The notes beneath the pieces are model-generated. The model searched no databases. It was not told the DNA's origin and saw only the letters and a program-made list of their open reading frames with translations. Shown piece by piece: positions 17,866-27,856 of a DNA stretch of 64,000 bases (position 1 is the first letter of the stretch; every line of letters starts with the position of its first letter). This DNA comes from Nitrosomonas eutropha (lineage in GTDB: Bacteria; Pseudomonadota; Gammaproteobacteria; Burkholderiales; Nitrosomonadaceae): NCBI RefSeq assembly GCF_900116685.1, contig NZ_FPBL01000001.1, forward strand, positions 434,001-498,000, read 5' to 3'. The translations under genes were made by a program, and so were the position numbers.

Positions 17866-18098
17866 CAGTTTCTCCTTGTCTGCTTCCATTCATCCCGATC
17901 GTACTCTTCGTGGGTGAGCACGGCGCGGATGTAGACCTTGTGCCGGTTGTAGTGGATCGAGGCGATCAACCGGTACTTGTTGCCGCCGATGTTGAACACC
18001 GTAAGCCCATCCACATAGTCGGCGCTGGCGAACGTTCCGCGCAAATCGTTGAAGTCGGCGAACATCTCCGCCCTCATGGTCCGATACCAAGCTTCGAG
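17865..18098 (-). pseudogene. higB toxin remnant lacking its N-terminus
   Basis: A HigB-type mRNA interferase fragment: EAWYRTMRAEMFADFNDLRG, VFNIGGNKYRLIASIHYN, VYIRAVLTHEEYDRDEWK. The family protein is about 95-100 residues; the first 20-25 are missing, and upstream of codon LEAWYR an in-frame stop is reached at 18101-18099, just 17 bp from the nadB stop codon. An ATG at 18077 would give 70 residues but without the family N-terminus. Probably dead and a marker of the island edge. Confidence 0.75.
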
Positions 18099-18117
18099 TC
18101 ACTTCTCATTTTCGTCG

Positions 18118-19701
18118 CTATCGTGACAAGATCGTATCAGTGGCTCGTGGCAAGGCTTCCGAATAGTCCTGGCTGTAGTGCAATCCGCGACTTTCATGCC
18201 GCAGCATGGCGCTGCGAACGATTAGGTCTGAAGTACACACGAGATTACGCAGTTCAAGCAAATCGCTGGTTACCCGGAAATTGGAATAGTATTCATCAAT
18301 TTCCCCGCTCAGCAGTCTGATGCGGTGTTGCGCCCGCTGCAATCGCTTGTTGGTGCGCACGATACCGACATAATTCCACATGAAACGGCGCAATTCATCC
18401 CAGTTATGGGAGATGACGACTTCTTCATCCGCATCCGTTACACGGCTTTCATCCCAGTCAGGCAATGGCAAATCCGGCGCGGGCGATCGGGCAAGGATAT
18501 CTTCAACCGCTGAAAGACCGGTTACCAGGCATTCCAGCAAGGAGTTACTGGCCAGCCGGTTGGCACCATGCAGTCCAGTATGCGCAGTTTCACCAATCGC
18601 GTACAGATTGTCGAGATCCGTTCTTCCACGCTGATCGATCACGATACCGCCACAGGTATAGTGCGCTGCGGGAACCACCGGAATGGGTTCACGTGTAATG
18701 TCGATGCCCAGCTCCAGGCAACGCTTATAGATTGTCGGAAAATGCTGCACCAGAAAATCGGCGGGCTGGTGCGATATATCCAGAAACACGCAATCCAGTC
18801 CGCGTTTTTTCATTTCAAAATCGATTGCGCGCGCCACGATATCACGCGGAGCAAGTTCAGCCCGTTCATCATGCTTGAGCATGAAACGCTCGCCATCAGG
18901 TAATTTCAGCACTCCGCCCTCACCTCTCACTGCTTCAGTGATCAAAAAGGATTTTGCATGCGGGTGATACAGACAGGTGGGATGAAACTGGACAAACTCC
19001 ATGTTGGCAACCCGGCAACCTGCACGCCACCCCATGGCAATGCCATCCCCGGTTGCCACATCCGGATTGGTAGTGTACAGATAGACCTTGCCTGCCCCGC
19101 CAGTGGCCAGAATTGTATTCTGTGCCGCTATCGTGCGTACTTTCCCGGCATGAATATCAAGCACGTAAGCGCCATAACAGCGGTTACTACCTCGGGCATG
19201 AGGCAGTTTTTCGCTGGTGATCAGATCCACTGCAATATGGTGTTCCAGCACGGTAATGTTCGGGTGCTGAGCTGCCTGCCTGGTGAGTGTGAGCTGTACT
19301 ACCTTGCCGGTCGCATCATCAGAATGGATGATACGGCGGACACTATGACCGCCTTCACGTGTCAGGTGATAACCGGTTTCATTGTGATCATCGCGCGTAA
19401 AATTAACCCCTCGTTCGATCAGCCACCTGACCGCTCGCGGGCCGTTTTCTACAATATGACGGGTCATGGCTTCGTTACACAGCCCCGCGCCGGCAATCAG
19501 CGTATCGTTGATATGTGCTTCCAGCGAGTCTTCCATCGACAGTACAGCTGCAATTCCCCCTTGCGCCCAGGCACTGGAGCTGTTGTACAGCGTTCGCTTG
19601 GTAATCAGTGCGACCTTTTGGGTTTCTGCCAGATTCAGAGCAAGTGTCAACCCGGCCAGGCCGCTACCGATAATCAGTGCATCGAAACGAGGTGATTGCA
19701 T
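18118..19701 (-). CDS. nadB: L-aspartate oxidase NadB
   Basis: A 527-residue flavoprotein for the first step of NAD synthesis from aspartate, making iminoaspartate. The FAD-binding start is [39 protein letters not shown], and [18 protein letters not shown] are typical of the family, and the C-terminal helical domain ends in LHYSQDYSE. Full length. It is the first core gene next to the metal island, and nadE lies 3 kb further on, so two NAD-synthesis genes are near each other. Transcribed towards the island. Confidence 0.96.
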   Translation of the reverse strand: MQSPRFDALIIGSGLAGLTLALNLAETQKVALITKRTLYNSSSAWAQGGIAAVLSMEDSLEAHINDTLIAGAGLCNEAMTRHIVENGPRAVRWLIERGVNFTRDDHNETGYHLTREGGHSVRRIIHSDDATGKVVQLTLTRQAAQHPNITVLEHHIAVDLITSEKLPHARGSNRCYGAYVLDIHAGKVRTIAAQNTILATGGAGKVYLYTTNPDVATGDGIAMGWRAGCRVANMEFVQFHPTCLYHPHAKSFLITEAVRGEGGVLKLPDGERFMLKHDERAELAPRDIVARAIDFEMKKRGLDCVFLDISHQPADFLVQHFPTIYKRCLELGIDITREPIPVVPAAHYTCGGIVIDQRGRTDLDNLYAIGETAHTGLHGANRLASNSLLECLVTGLSAVEDILARSPAPDLPLPDWDESRVTDADEEVVISHNWDELRRFMWNYVGIVRTNKRLQRAQHRIRLLSGEIDEYYSNFRVTSDLLELRNLVCTSDLIVRSAMLRHESRGLHYSQDYSEALPRATDTILSR

Positions 19702-19950
19702 GGATAGTGATAATTACTCAGAAATAATTGAAGGTGAAAATACTTCCTGAAATTACCACATTTTTTACCATGATTTCGAATCCATCAAACTGTGCTGGCG
19801 TTCCCGTCAGCAAAAATACGCTAGAATACAAATAAAGGTTTCAGGGAAAGCTTAACCGGTCAAAATTCCGGCAGATTCAAAAAAAACAATGACCCGACGT
19901 CGGTACTTTCCGTCGTCCAATTTACAGATCTAATACAGGAGAGTTTCAGC
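19702..19950. other. Intergenic region between divergent nadB and ilvE
   Basis: Holds the promoters of both genes. I see no clear operator or riboswitch fold. An AGGAGAG ribosome site for ilvE is at 19937-19943. Confidence 0.4.
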
Positions 19951-20871
19951 ATGTCGATGGCGGACCGTGACGGGGTTATCTGGTATGACGGAAAACTGGT
20001 TCCGTGGCGCAACGCCACGACACATGTGCTCACCCATACCCTGCATTATGGAATGGGAGTATTCGAAGGATTGCGCGCCTACCAGACACCCCGGGGAACA
20101 GCTATTTTCCGCTTGCCCGAGCATACAGAACGCCTGTTTAATTCGGCACATGTTTTCAGAATGAAAATCCCTTTTGATCAAGCCACGCTGACACAGGCGC
20201 AACTGGATGTTGTTCGACAAAACGGGCTGGTTTCCGGCTATATTCGCCCGATCGTCTTTTATGGTTCGGAAGCTATGGGGTTGTCTGCCAAAAACCTGTC
20301 TGTCCATATTGCAATCGCTGCCTGGTCATGGGGAACCTATCTGGGTGACGATGCACTGGAAAACGGTATCCGCGTGAAGACATCCTCGTTCACCCGGCAT
20401 CACGTCAATATCAATATGTGTCGTGCCAAATCAGTATCTACCTATACCAATTCAATTCTGGCGCATCAGGAAGTGGCGCAGGATGGCTATCAGGAAGCCC
20501 TGTTGCTGGATGTAGATGGTTATGTCGCAGAAGGGTCTGGTGAAAATATTTTTATCATCAAGAAAGGTAGGATTTATACGCCTGATCTGACATCCTGCCT
20601 GGAAGGTATCACGCGCGCGACGGTCATTCAGTTGGCAGAGGAAGCCGGCATGGAAGTGGTTCAGAAGCGGATTACGCGCGATGAAGTCTATTGTGCAGAT
20701 GAAGCATTCTTTACCGGCACGGCGGCAGAAATTACACCGATTCGTGAACTGGATTGCCGCATGATCGGTAATGGCAAACGCGGCCCGATTACCGAGCAGT
20801 TGCAAACCTCATTTTTTGATTGTGTCAACGGCAAATCAGATAAACATGCCGATTGGCTGCATTACGTTTAA
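19951..20871 (+). CDS. ilvE: Branched-chain amino acid aminotransferase IlvE
   Basis: A 306-residue fold-type IV PLP aminotransferase. It performs the last step of Val, Leu and Ile synthesis, transferring the amino group from glutamate. The PLP lysine is Lys160 in MCRAKSVSTYTNS; HYGMGVFEGLRAY at 32-44 and EGSGENIFII with the following TPDLTSCLEGITR are the family signatures. Start ATG at 19951 with AGGAGAG upstream. Followed after 24 bp by a small zinc-finger gene, probably cotranscribed. Confidence 0.96.
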   Translation: MSMADRDGVIWYDGKLVPWRNATTHVLTHTLHYGMGVFEGLRAYQTPRGTAIFRLPEHTERLFNSAHVFRMKIPFDQATLTQAQLDVVRQNGLVSGYIRPIVFYGSEAMGLSAKNLSVHIAIAAWSWGTYLGDDALENGIRVKTSSFTRHHVNINMCRAKSVSTYTNSILAHQEVAQDGYQEALLLDVDGYVAEGSGENIFIIKKGRIYTPDLTSCLEGITRATVIQLAEEAGMEVVQKRITRDEVYCADEAFFTGTAAEITPIRELDCRMIGNGKRGPITEQLQTSFFDCVNGKSDKHADWLHYV

Positions 20872-20895
20872 TTGTTAAACCAGACGGAATTCCCT

Positions 20896-21108
20896 ATGAG
20901 CACTCCTGCTACAGTCACCTACCCACAAGCAATTGAAATCCATCCGGATGATTTACCACTGTACTGCCCCAACCCGGCTATGGATACAAAAAGCTGGCAT
21001 CCACGTGTTTTTCTCGAAATAGAAGCAACTGGTAAAGCCATGTGTCCTTACTGCGGTACACGCTACACCCTGATCGGCACGCCGGATCCGGATCATCATC
21101 ACGCATAA
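20896..21108 (+). CDS. Zinc-finger domain protein (NDUFS6/YheV-like size, PF10276 type)
   Basis: A 70-residue protein with one zinc site: LYCPNP (Cys), WHPRVFL (His) and MCPYCGTRYTL (two Cys), the pattern of the zinc-finger domain related to mitochondrial NDUFS6. The tail is His-rich (DPDHHHA). I choose the ATG at 20896 with GGAATT upstream; the frame also opens at a TTG at 20872 that touches the ilvE stop. Such proteins commonly sit beside ilvE in betaproteobacteria. Function is unknown. Confidence 0.85.
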   Translation: MSTPATVTYPQAIEIHPDDLPLYCPNPAMDTKSWHPRVFLEIEATGKAMCPYCGTRYTLIGTPDPDHHHA

Positions 21109-21170
21109 CACGGCAAAAGACCGGCTTTCCAATCATTCATCATTTACCGGAATCAAGGAATCATCACTGC

Positions 21171-22547
21171 ATGAGCACACTTCCACGCGAAATCTTCAAG
21201 GCTTACGACATACGCGGCATCGTAGAAACCGCACTGACTCCGGAAGTAGTGGAACAGATCGGCCATGCCATTGGCTCCGAGGCACGCACACGTCAGCTGA
21301 CAGCCGTTGCAGTGGGTCGCGATGGCCGTCTATCCGGCCCCAAACTGGTGCAAGCCCTGACGAACGGTATCCGTAAAAGTGGAATTGATGTCATTGATGT
21401 TGGTATGGTCGCCACCCCGGTGCTGTATTACGCTGCGCACGAACTCTGTAATTATTCGGGGGTAATGGTGACCGGTAGCCACAACCCGCCAGAATATAAC
21501 GGTCTCAAGATCGTGCTGGGAGGTGAAACGCTGGCAGCCGAGACCATTCAATCATTACGGTTGCGTATTGAGCAAAATAACCTGACGCATGGACAAGGTG
21601 GCTATCGCCAGCACGACATCGTTCCCGCTTATTTGCAACGCATCGTGGAGGATGTCAAGCTGGCGCGGCCAATCAAAATTGTGGTGGACAGCGGCAATGG
21701 CGTAACTGGTATTCTGGCGCCGGAACTGTATCGTCGCCTGGGCTGTGAAGTGATCGAGCTGTTTTGTGAAGTGGATGGTACTTTCCCGAATCATCATCCT
21801 GATCCTTCAGTACCGGAGAATTTGCAGGATGTCATCCGCACACTTGCTACTACCGATGCTGAAATCGGTTTTGCCTTTGATGGCGATGGTGACCGACTGG
21901 GCGTTGTCACCAAGGATGGAAGCATCATTTTCCCGGATCGTCAGCTCATGCTGTTTGCAGCCGATGTGCTATCCAGAAACCCTGGCAGCCAAATCATTTA
22001 CGATGTTAAATGCACTCGCACATTGGCACCATGGATCACGCAACACGGTGGCAAACCTGTTATGTGGAAAACGGGGCACTCCTTCATCAAAGCCAAGTTA
22101 AAGGAAACCGGTGCACTGCTGGCAGGCGAGATGAGTGGTCATATCTTCTTCAAGGAACGCTGGTACGGATTCGACGATGGTCTGTACGCAGGGGCGCGTC
22201 TGCTGGAACTGTTGAGCAAACAAGCCGACCCGGATGCAGTGTTGCACGCCCTGCCTGACACAATCAACACCCCGGAGTTGCAAATCAGGCTCAAGGAAGG
22301 AGAAAACCACGCTTTAATTGCGCAGCTCCAGCAAGAGGCCGATTTTCCCGAGGCTGATCAGGTGATTACGATTGACGGCCTGCGGGTAGAATACAAAGAT
22401 GGATTTGGCCTGATCCGGGCGTCCAATACCACCCCGGTCGCGGTGCTGCGTTTTGAAGCAGATAACCAGGATGCGCTGAAACGTATTCAGCAAGATTTTC
22501 GCCGAATCATTCTGCAAGCCAGACCGGATGCAAATCTGCCTTTCTGA
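21171..22547 (+). CDS. algC: Phosphomannomutase/phosphoglucomutase
   Basis: A 458-residue alpha-D-phosphohexomutase. It interconverts the 1- and 6-phosphates of mannose or glucose for sugar nucleotide and polysaccharide synthesis. The phosphoserine is Ser103 in VMVTGSHNPPEYNG; the Mg site is AFDGDGDRLGVV; the sugar-specificity loop is GEMSGHIFF; the phosphate site RASNTTP is near the C-terminus. The start at 21171 gives the family N-terminus (EIFKAYDIRG); the open frame extends upstream over the zinc-finger gene but without homology. AAGGA precedes the start by about 11 bases. Confidence 0.93.
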   Translation: MSTLPREIFKAYDIRGIVETALTPEVVEQIGHAIGSEARTRQLTAVAVGRDGRLSGPKLVQALTNGIRKSGIDVIDVGMVATPVLYYAAHELCNYSGVMVTGSHNPPEYNGLKIVLGGETLAAETIQSLRLRIEQNNLTHGQGGYRQHDIVPAYLQRIVEDVKLARPIKIVVDSGNGVTGILAPELYRRLGCEVIELFCEVDGTFPNHHPDPSVPENLQDVIRTLATTDAEIGFAFDGDGDRLGVVTKDGSIIFPDRQLMLFAADVLSRNPGSQIIYDVKCTRTLAPWITQHGGKPVMWKTGHSFIKAKLKETGALLAGEMSGHIFFKERWYGFDDGLYAGARLLELLSKQADPDAVLHALPDTINTPELQIRLKEGENHALIAQLQQEADFPEADQVITIDGLRVEYKDGFGLIRASNTTPVAVLRFEADNQDALKRIQQDFRRIILQARPDANLPF

Positions 22548-22583
22548 CCGGATCTTAACTGCCGGCCCGCATATCCTCCCACA

Positions 22584-24191
22584 GTGAAAATCGCACTTGC
22601 TCAGATCAACTGCACGGCAGGTGATCTGAACGGTAACTCACTCAAAATACTGCACGCCTGCCAGCAGGCCCGGGAAGCCGGCGCCGAGCTGATCATCACC
22701 CCTGAAATGGCGCTATGTGGCCACCTACCGGAAGACTGGTTGCTGCGCCCAGCGTTTGTACAAGCCTGCCATCAGACTTTGATGGATCTGGCCACGCAGA
22801 TACATGACGTAACATTGGTAATCGGGCATCCACACCGCATGGACGGTAATCTGCTCAATGCTGTTTCTGTTATTCGGGATGGCCGCCTGCTTATCACTTA
22901 TGGTAAAAATCATTTGTTCACCAATCTGCTGCTGGATGAACGCCGTTATTTCACTCCTGGCAACCGGCCTTGTACGTTTGAGTGTAGCGGTACACTTTTC
23001 GGATTGACCACTTTTTCTGATTACCAGCATCCGGCACACTTGCAGGCTTTGCGTTCTGCTGGCGCGCAGGTTTTACTGACGCTGGATGCATCACCTTATA
23101 CTATTGATGGCCAGACCGAACGCTATCGGGCGCTGCGTGAAGGTATTACTCAGACCGGCCTGCCAACTGTTTACATCAATCCGGTCGGCGGGCAGGACGA
23201 ACTGGTTTTCGATGGTGCTTCATTCGCGATGGATCACAGTGGCCAACTCGTTTGCCAGTTGGCAGCTTTCCAGGAAACACTCGGCCTGATTGAACTTCAT
23301 AATCATCAACTGATGCCCGGACAATGTTCTCCGCTGCCGGATCGGATCGAAGGCGTATACTCGGCACTATGTCTAGGCTTGTACGATTTTATTAAAAAAA
23401 ACAGAATCTCCGGGGTAGTGATTGGCCTGTCAGGTGGTATTGATTCAGCGCTGGTACTGGCGATTGCGGTGGATGCACTTGGAGCAGATCGAGTCAACAG
23501 CGTGATGATGCCCTCCCCTTATACAGCCGACATCAGCCTGCAAGATGCACAAATCATGGCAGGCAACCTGAACGTGCATTACACCAAGATATCTATTACC
23601 GGGCTGTTTGAGCAATTCAGACAAACATTACACACTGAATTGCAAACCTGGCCGACTACCGGCCCCCAAACCACCCTGGAAAATCTGCAGGCCCGTATCC
23701 GTGGAACCTTGCTGATGGCATTAGCCAATCAATCCGGAAAACTGGTACTGACAACGAGTAACAAATCTGAAACTGCGGTGGGCTACAGTACACTATACGG
23801 TGATATGGCTGGTGGGTTTTCGATCCTCAAGGATGTCAGTAAAACACTGGTTTACCAGCTTTGCCACTACCGCAACGGAATTTCACCCATTATCCCGGAG
23901 CGCATCCTGCAGCGCCCGCCCTCGGCTGAACTGCGCCCCGATCAAACCGATCAGGACAACCTCCCGCCGTATGCCGTACTGGATGCCATCATTACAGCCC
24001 ATGTGGAAAACAACCTGTCATCCACAGAAATTATTGCTATGAATTATCCGGAGGAAACCGTCCGGCAAGTGCTGCGCATGATCCACTCCTGCGAGTACAA
24101 ACGCAGACAGGCAGCTCCCGGCATCCGCATTACCCGACGTGATTTTGGCCGATCCTGGCGCTTCCCGATCACGTCTGGTTTCTGGCAATGA
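22584..24191 (+). CDS. nadE: NAD synthetase NadE, two-domain type, glutaminase Cys missing
   Basis: A 535-residue protein starting at GTG (22584). The N-terminal CN-hydrolase domain normally takes ammonia from glutamine; the C-terminal domain makes NAD from deamido-NAD, ATP and ammonia. The ATP site SGGIDSAL (283-290), TTSNKSETAVGY and the remaining synthetase motifs are intact. In the glutaminase domain Glu41 (TPEMALCG) and Lys108 (YGKNHL) are present, but the nucleophile segment, normally of the form FGV-I-C-x-D-x-W, reads FGLTTFSDYQ, with Phe144 in place of Cys. Glutamine use is therefore probably lost and free ammonia used. The stop overlaps the next open frame by 4 bp. Confidence 0.93.
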   Translation: MKIALAQINCTAGDLNGNSLKILHACQQAREAGAELIITPEMALCGHLPEDWLLRPAFVQACHQTLMDLATQIHDVTLVIGHPHRMDGNLLNAVSVIRDGRLLITYGKNHLFTNLLLDERRYFTPGNRPCTFECSGTLFGLTTFSDYQHPAHLQALRSAGAQVLLTLDASPYTIDGQTERYRALREGITQTGLPTVYINPVGGQDELVFDGASFAMDHSGQLVCQLAAFQETLGLIELHNHQLMPGQCSPLPDRIEGVYSALCLGLYDFIKKNRISGVVIGLSGGIDSALVLAIAVDALGADRVNSVMMPSPYTADISLQDAQIMAGNLNVHYTKISITGLFEQFRQTLHTELQTWPTTGPQTTLENLQARIRGTLLMALANQSGKLVLTTSNKSETAVGYSTLYGDMAGGFSILKDVSKTLVYQLCHYRNGISPIIPERILQRPPSAELRPDQTDQDNLPPYAVLDAIITAHVENNLSSTEIIAMNYPEETVRQVLRMIHSCEYKRRQAAPGIRITRRDFGRSWRFPITSGFWQ

Positions 24192-24340
24192 TCATCCCCA
24201 GTAATATGCTGCTGTTCCTCAATTCAACAGTTGTTGCGCGATTTCGTCTACAACAGGTGTTATCGTACTGGTGGCTGGAATCACGGCCTGCTGTAATACA
24301 GGAGCAGGAACTCGGTCTGTCAGCGTTCGTCAAACACAGC

Positions 24341-25855
24341 ATGAAATTTCACTACCTTATCATCATCGTGCCCTTGCTATTTCCAGCCCATATTTTTGGA
24401 CAGGAGCTGCCTGATCTGGGGGATGTCTCGCAAGCTACGGTAACATCTCATCAGGAGCGGCAAATCGGGATGCAGATCATGCGTGAAATCCGCGCTGATG
24501 CCAGTTATCTGGATGATCCTGAAATCACTGACTATCTTGCCAGATTGGGCTATCGGCTGATTGCTGCTGCCGGCCAGACAAATTCAGATAATCCATTTGA
24601 ATTTTTTGCCATTGATGATTCCTCAATCAATGCTTTTGCACTTCCCGGTGGATTCGTAGGATTTCATAGCGGCCTAATCACCGCTGCACAAAATGAATCC
24701 GAGCTGGCAGGCGTCATGGCACATGAAATTGCACACGTCACCCAAAAACACCTGGCCAGAATGCTCTCCGGAAGCTCATATCTGGGCATCATTGGTTCGA
24801 TCGCAGCGCTGGCCATTGCGATTCTTGCTTCACGCTCCAATCCCCAGGCAGGCCAGGCGGTGCTGGCCACCGCCCAAGCCAGCGCGATTCAATCCCAACT
24901 GAACTTCACTCGCAAACACGAAAAGGAGGCAGACCGTGTCGGGTTCGGCATGCTTGTCAAGGCAGGATTCGATCCACACGGCATGTCATCCTTCTTTGAG
25001 CGCATGCAACACGCCAGTCGCTACTATGAAAATGGAATTCCTTCGTACCTTATGACTCACCCGGTTACCCATGAGCGTATCGCTGACATTCAGAATCGCA
25101 CCCGGGAGCTGGGCTACCGGCAAGTTCCGGACAGCCTGGAATTTCATCTGGTGCGCGCCAAAATCCGCGCCTCTCGGGGTAACCCGGCTTCAATTGTCAG
25201 TGAATTCAAGGCACGTCTGCAGGATAAACGCTATATTAATGAAATTGCTGAGCGCTACGGCCTGATTCAAGCGCTATTGCGCGCCAAGCAGTTCAAACAG
25301 GCAGACGAGGAGTTAAATACACTTTACCGGACTATCCAATCCGATTCTTCTGCGCAGCCCCTAAGAAATCACCGCCTTGGAAAATCCATTCAGGTGGAGG
25401 GCGATTATCTGCAATCGGCTGCCATGATTGAAACACTTGCTGCACGCGTTAAGCTTGCTGACGGGCAAATCGACGATGCATTCAGACTGTACCAGGCTGC
25501 GTTACAATCTTTTCCGCATTATCGTGCGCTTGTTTATGATTATGCTGATGCACTACTGGAACACAAAGATGCACAGACCGCGCTGAATTTCATCGATGGA
25601 CAATCTCGCTTTATTCATGATGATATCCGGCTTTACCGGCTGACGGCACAATGTCATGCTGCACTGGGAAACGCCCTGCTGCAACACCAGGCTGAAGCTG
25701 AAGCACTGATCCGCGAGGGAAATCTCCGGGCAGCAATTGAACAACTCCAGGTTGCGCTACGCCATAAGCATGATAATTTTTACCAGCTCTCCAGCGTAGA
25801 GGCCCGTCTGCGCCAAATCAAGGAATTCGTGGCTGCTGAAGAGAAAAACAAATAA
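24341..25855 (+). CDS. M48 zinc metallopeptidase with TPR-like C-terminus (BepA-like)
   Basis: About 504 residues from the ATG at 24341, chosen because it begins a signal peptide (MKFHYLIIIVPLLFPAHIFG). The frame is open from 24188, overlapping the nadE stop, but the extra 51 residues do not look like protein of this family. The M48 core has MAHEIAHVTQKHLARM (HEIAH zinc motif) and EKEADRVGFGML with the third ligand. The C-terminal half (about 310-500) is helical with repeats such as ADGQIDDAFRLYQAALQSFP, like the TPR part of BepA. Expected role: periplasmic quality control of outer-membrane proteins. Confidence 0.88.
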   Translation: MKFHYLIIIVPLLFPAHIFGQELPDLGDVSQATVTSHQERQIGMQIMREIRADASYLDDPEITDYLARLGYRLIAAAGQTNSDNPFEFFAIDDSSINAFALPGGFVGFHSGLITAAQNESELAGVMAHEIAHVTQKHLARMLSGSSYLGIIGSIAALAIAILASRSNPQAGQAVLATAQASAIQSQLNFTRKHEKEADRVGFGMLVKAGFDPHGMSSFFERMQHASRYYENGIPSYLMTHPVTHERIADIQNRTRELGYRQVPDSLEFHLVRAKIRASRGNPASIVSEFKARLQDKRYINEIAERYGLIQALLRAKQFKQADEELNTLYRTIQSDSSAQPLRNHRLGKSIQVEGDYLQSAAMIETLAARVKLADGQIDDAFRLYQAALQSFPHYRALVYDYADALLEHKDAQTALNFIDGQSRFIHDDIRLYRLTAQCHAALGNALLQHQAEAEALIREGNLRAAIEQLQVALRHKHDNFYQLSSVEARLRQIKEFVAAEEKNK

Positions 25856-25932
25856 ATACCTTTCAATGGTTTTCATCTTCTGCTAAAACTCAGCCACCTG
25901 ATACTTCTCATACGATAAAGATATTGCCCCCT

Positions 25933-27078
25933 ATGTTTAACTCACGCGGAAAAATCATCTTTTCCCTGATCATCCTGTTAGCTGCCGCACTCTATGGATA
26001 CTTCTCACTCCGGGATGAATCCGGCAAAGTGCACTACAAAACACATACTGTTGATCACGGAGATATTGCACGCACGATTTCCGCCAATGGCACACTCACC
26101 CCACTGGAACTGGTTGATGTCGGCACACAGATTTCCGGCAGAGTGATCCAGCTGTTTGTAGATTTCAATGATCTGGTGAAAACCGGCCAAATCCTGGCAA
26201 AACTGGATCCCGCATTGCTTGATGCACAACTGCAACAATCCGAGGCTAACCTGAAAAGTGCACAGACTGCATTATCCGTAGCCACTAATAAAGCCAGGCG
26301 CAGCCGTGATCTGGTTGAAAGAGGTTTTATCTCCAGAGAAGCGATGGATGAAACAAAAGAACTGCTCGATTCAGCGCGGGCACAGGTTGTCGTCAGTCAG
26401 GCGCAGATTGCCCGTGACCGTACCAATCTGGATTACAGCATCATCCGTTCACCTGTTTCCGGTGTTGTCATTGCCCGTAACGTCAACATTGGGCAAACCG
26501 TTGCTGCTAACTTCCAGACACCTATCCTGTTCCAGATTGCGCGTGACCTGAAACAGATGCAAATTGAAATCAGCGTAGTGGAAGCGGACATTGGCCAGAT
26601 TCATGATGGTCAGACCATGGTATTCACGGTGGATGCCTTCCAGGACCGTGAATTTTCTGCTGTGGTTAAACAGATACGGCTCAATCCCACCATCCAGGAA
26701 AATGTAGTGACTTACAGCGTTATTGCGACAGTCATCAATGAAGATGGCAGCCTGCTGCCCGGCATGACCGCCAATGTACGTTTTATTGTCAATGAGAAAT
26801 CCGGCGTGCTGCGTGTATCCAATGCTGCCTTGCGTTATAAGCCCAGTCAGAAGGAACTTGCCAAGCCCACTGAAACACAGCCTGGCCAGCGGTTGCTCTA
26901 CCGGCTGGAAAACAACCGGCCAGTACCGGTCAAAGTGACAACAGGCATTACAGATGGCAGCTTCACTGAAATTCTTTCAGATGAGCTCAACGTAAATGAC
27001 GAACTGATCACCGAGGAAATTGATAGCAGCAAACAGGATAAATCGGGCGGCAGCAACTTCAAGTTCAGAATATTCTGA
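25933..27078 (+). CDS. macA: MacA-like periplasmic adaptor (membrane fusion protein)
   Basis: A 381-residue adaptor. An N-terminal membrane anchor (IIFSLIILLAAALYGYFSL), a lipoyl half DVGTQISGRVIQLFVDFND, a helical hairpin at about 95-155, the second half YSIIRSPVSGVVIARNVNIGQTV, and a beta-barrel domain. It pairs with the ABC genes that follow to form a MacAB-type exporter for peptides, lipopeptides or macrolides. An in-frame TTG at 25924 is possible, but ATG at 25933 is preferred. The ATPase gene starts 10 bp after the stop. Confidence 0.88.
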   Translation: MFNSRGKIIFSLIILLAAALYGYFSLRDESGKVHYKTHTVDHGDIARTISANGTLTPLELVDVGTQISGRVIQLFVDFNDLVKTGQILAKLDPALLDAQLQQSEANLKSAQTALSVATNKARRSRDLVERGFISREAMDETKELLDSARAQVVVSQAQIARDRTNLDYSIIRSPVSGVVIARNVNIGQTVAANFQTPILFQIARDLKQMQIEISVVEADIGQIHDGQTMVFTVDAFQDREFSAVVKQIRLNPTIQENVVTYSVIATVINEDGSLLPGMTANVRFIVNEKSGVLRVSNAALRYKPSQKELAKPTETQPGQRLLYRLENNRPVPVKVTTGITDGSFTEILSDELNVNDELITEEIDSSKQDKSGGSNFKFRIF

Positions 27079-27088
27079 TGAATCAACA

Positions 27089-27856
27089 ATGATGTTTGCA
27101 GATAATTCCCGTGGCCGTGCGGGTGGCCCTTTGATAGAGGTGGAAGAGCTCTCCAAGACTTACTATCTGGGCAATCCCGCCGATTCTGCCCTTAGCCTGC
27201 AAGTGCTGTTTGATATCAACCTGACAATACGGCAAGGGGAGTTTGTGGCGATCATGGGGCATTCCGGCTCCGGAAAATCCACCTTGATGAACATACTCGG
27301 TTGCCTGGATACCCCCACTAGCGGCCATTACCGACTGGCGGGACGTGATGTATCAGCACTTTCTGGTAACCAGCTGGCCAGCGTCCGCAACCAACTGATC
27401 GGCTTTGTTTTTCAGGGATTCAATCTGCTCAGGCGCATGACCGCACTGGATAACGTGGCCATCCCGTTACTGTACGCCGGACGCAGCCGTGCTGAAAGTC
27501 GCGAGCGAGCAATGTCATTGCTGCAGCAAACCGGGCTTGGCAATTTTGTCACACACCAGCCCAACCAGCTTTCCGGGGGGCAACAACAGCGTGTTGCCAT
27601 TAGCCGTGCACTAGTTAACCAGCCACAACTTATCCTCGCTGACGAACCTACCGGCAATCTGGATACACAAACCAGCTACGAAATCATGCAACTATTTGAT
27701 CGTCTCAATCGTGAAGAAGGCATGACCATCATTATTGTTACCCATGAAGAGGATATCGCTGCCTGGACACAACGTCTGATCCGGCTCAAGGACGGACGCA
27801 TCATTGAGGATCGTCCAATGGAAAAACTCGCCACCTCCCCCACTTCCTCATCATGA
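27089..27856 (+). CDS. MacB-type ABC transporter ATPase
   Basis: A 255-residue ATPase: Walker [11 protein letters not shown]-loop VFQGFNLL, signature [15 protein letters not shown], Walker [13 protein letters not shown] and switch VTHEED. In E. coli MacB the ATPase and permease are fused; here they are separate and overlap by 4 bp. The start is taken at 27089 (ATGATG), after the macA stop; the frame opens earlier inside macA. It energises export through the FtsX-like permease. Confidence 0.92.
   Translation: MMFADNSRGRAGGPLIEVEELSKTYYLGNPADSALSLQVLFDINLTIRQGEFVAIMGHSGSGKSTLMNILGCLDTPTSGHYRLAGRDVSALSGNQLASVRNQLIGFVFQGFNLLRRMTALDNVAIPLLYAGRSRAESRERAMSLLQQTGLGNFVTHQPNQLSGGQQQRVAISRALVNQPQLILADEPTGNLDTQTSYEIMQLFDRLNREEGMTIIIVTHEEDIAAWTQRLIRLKDGRIIEDRPMEKLATSPTSSS

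Noticed and set aside
18958-19695. 245-codon open frame on the plus strand
   Set aside because: Antisense to nadB, which is a complete and canonical gene.
24188-24340. Upstream start of the M48 peptidase overlapping the nadE stop
   Set aside because: The extra residues precede a clear signal peptide beginning at 24341, so the upstream start would bury the export signal.
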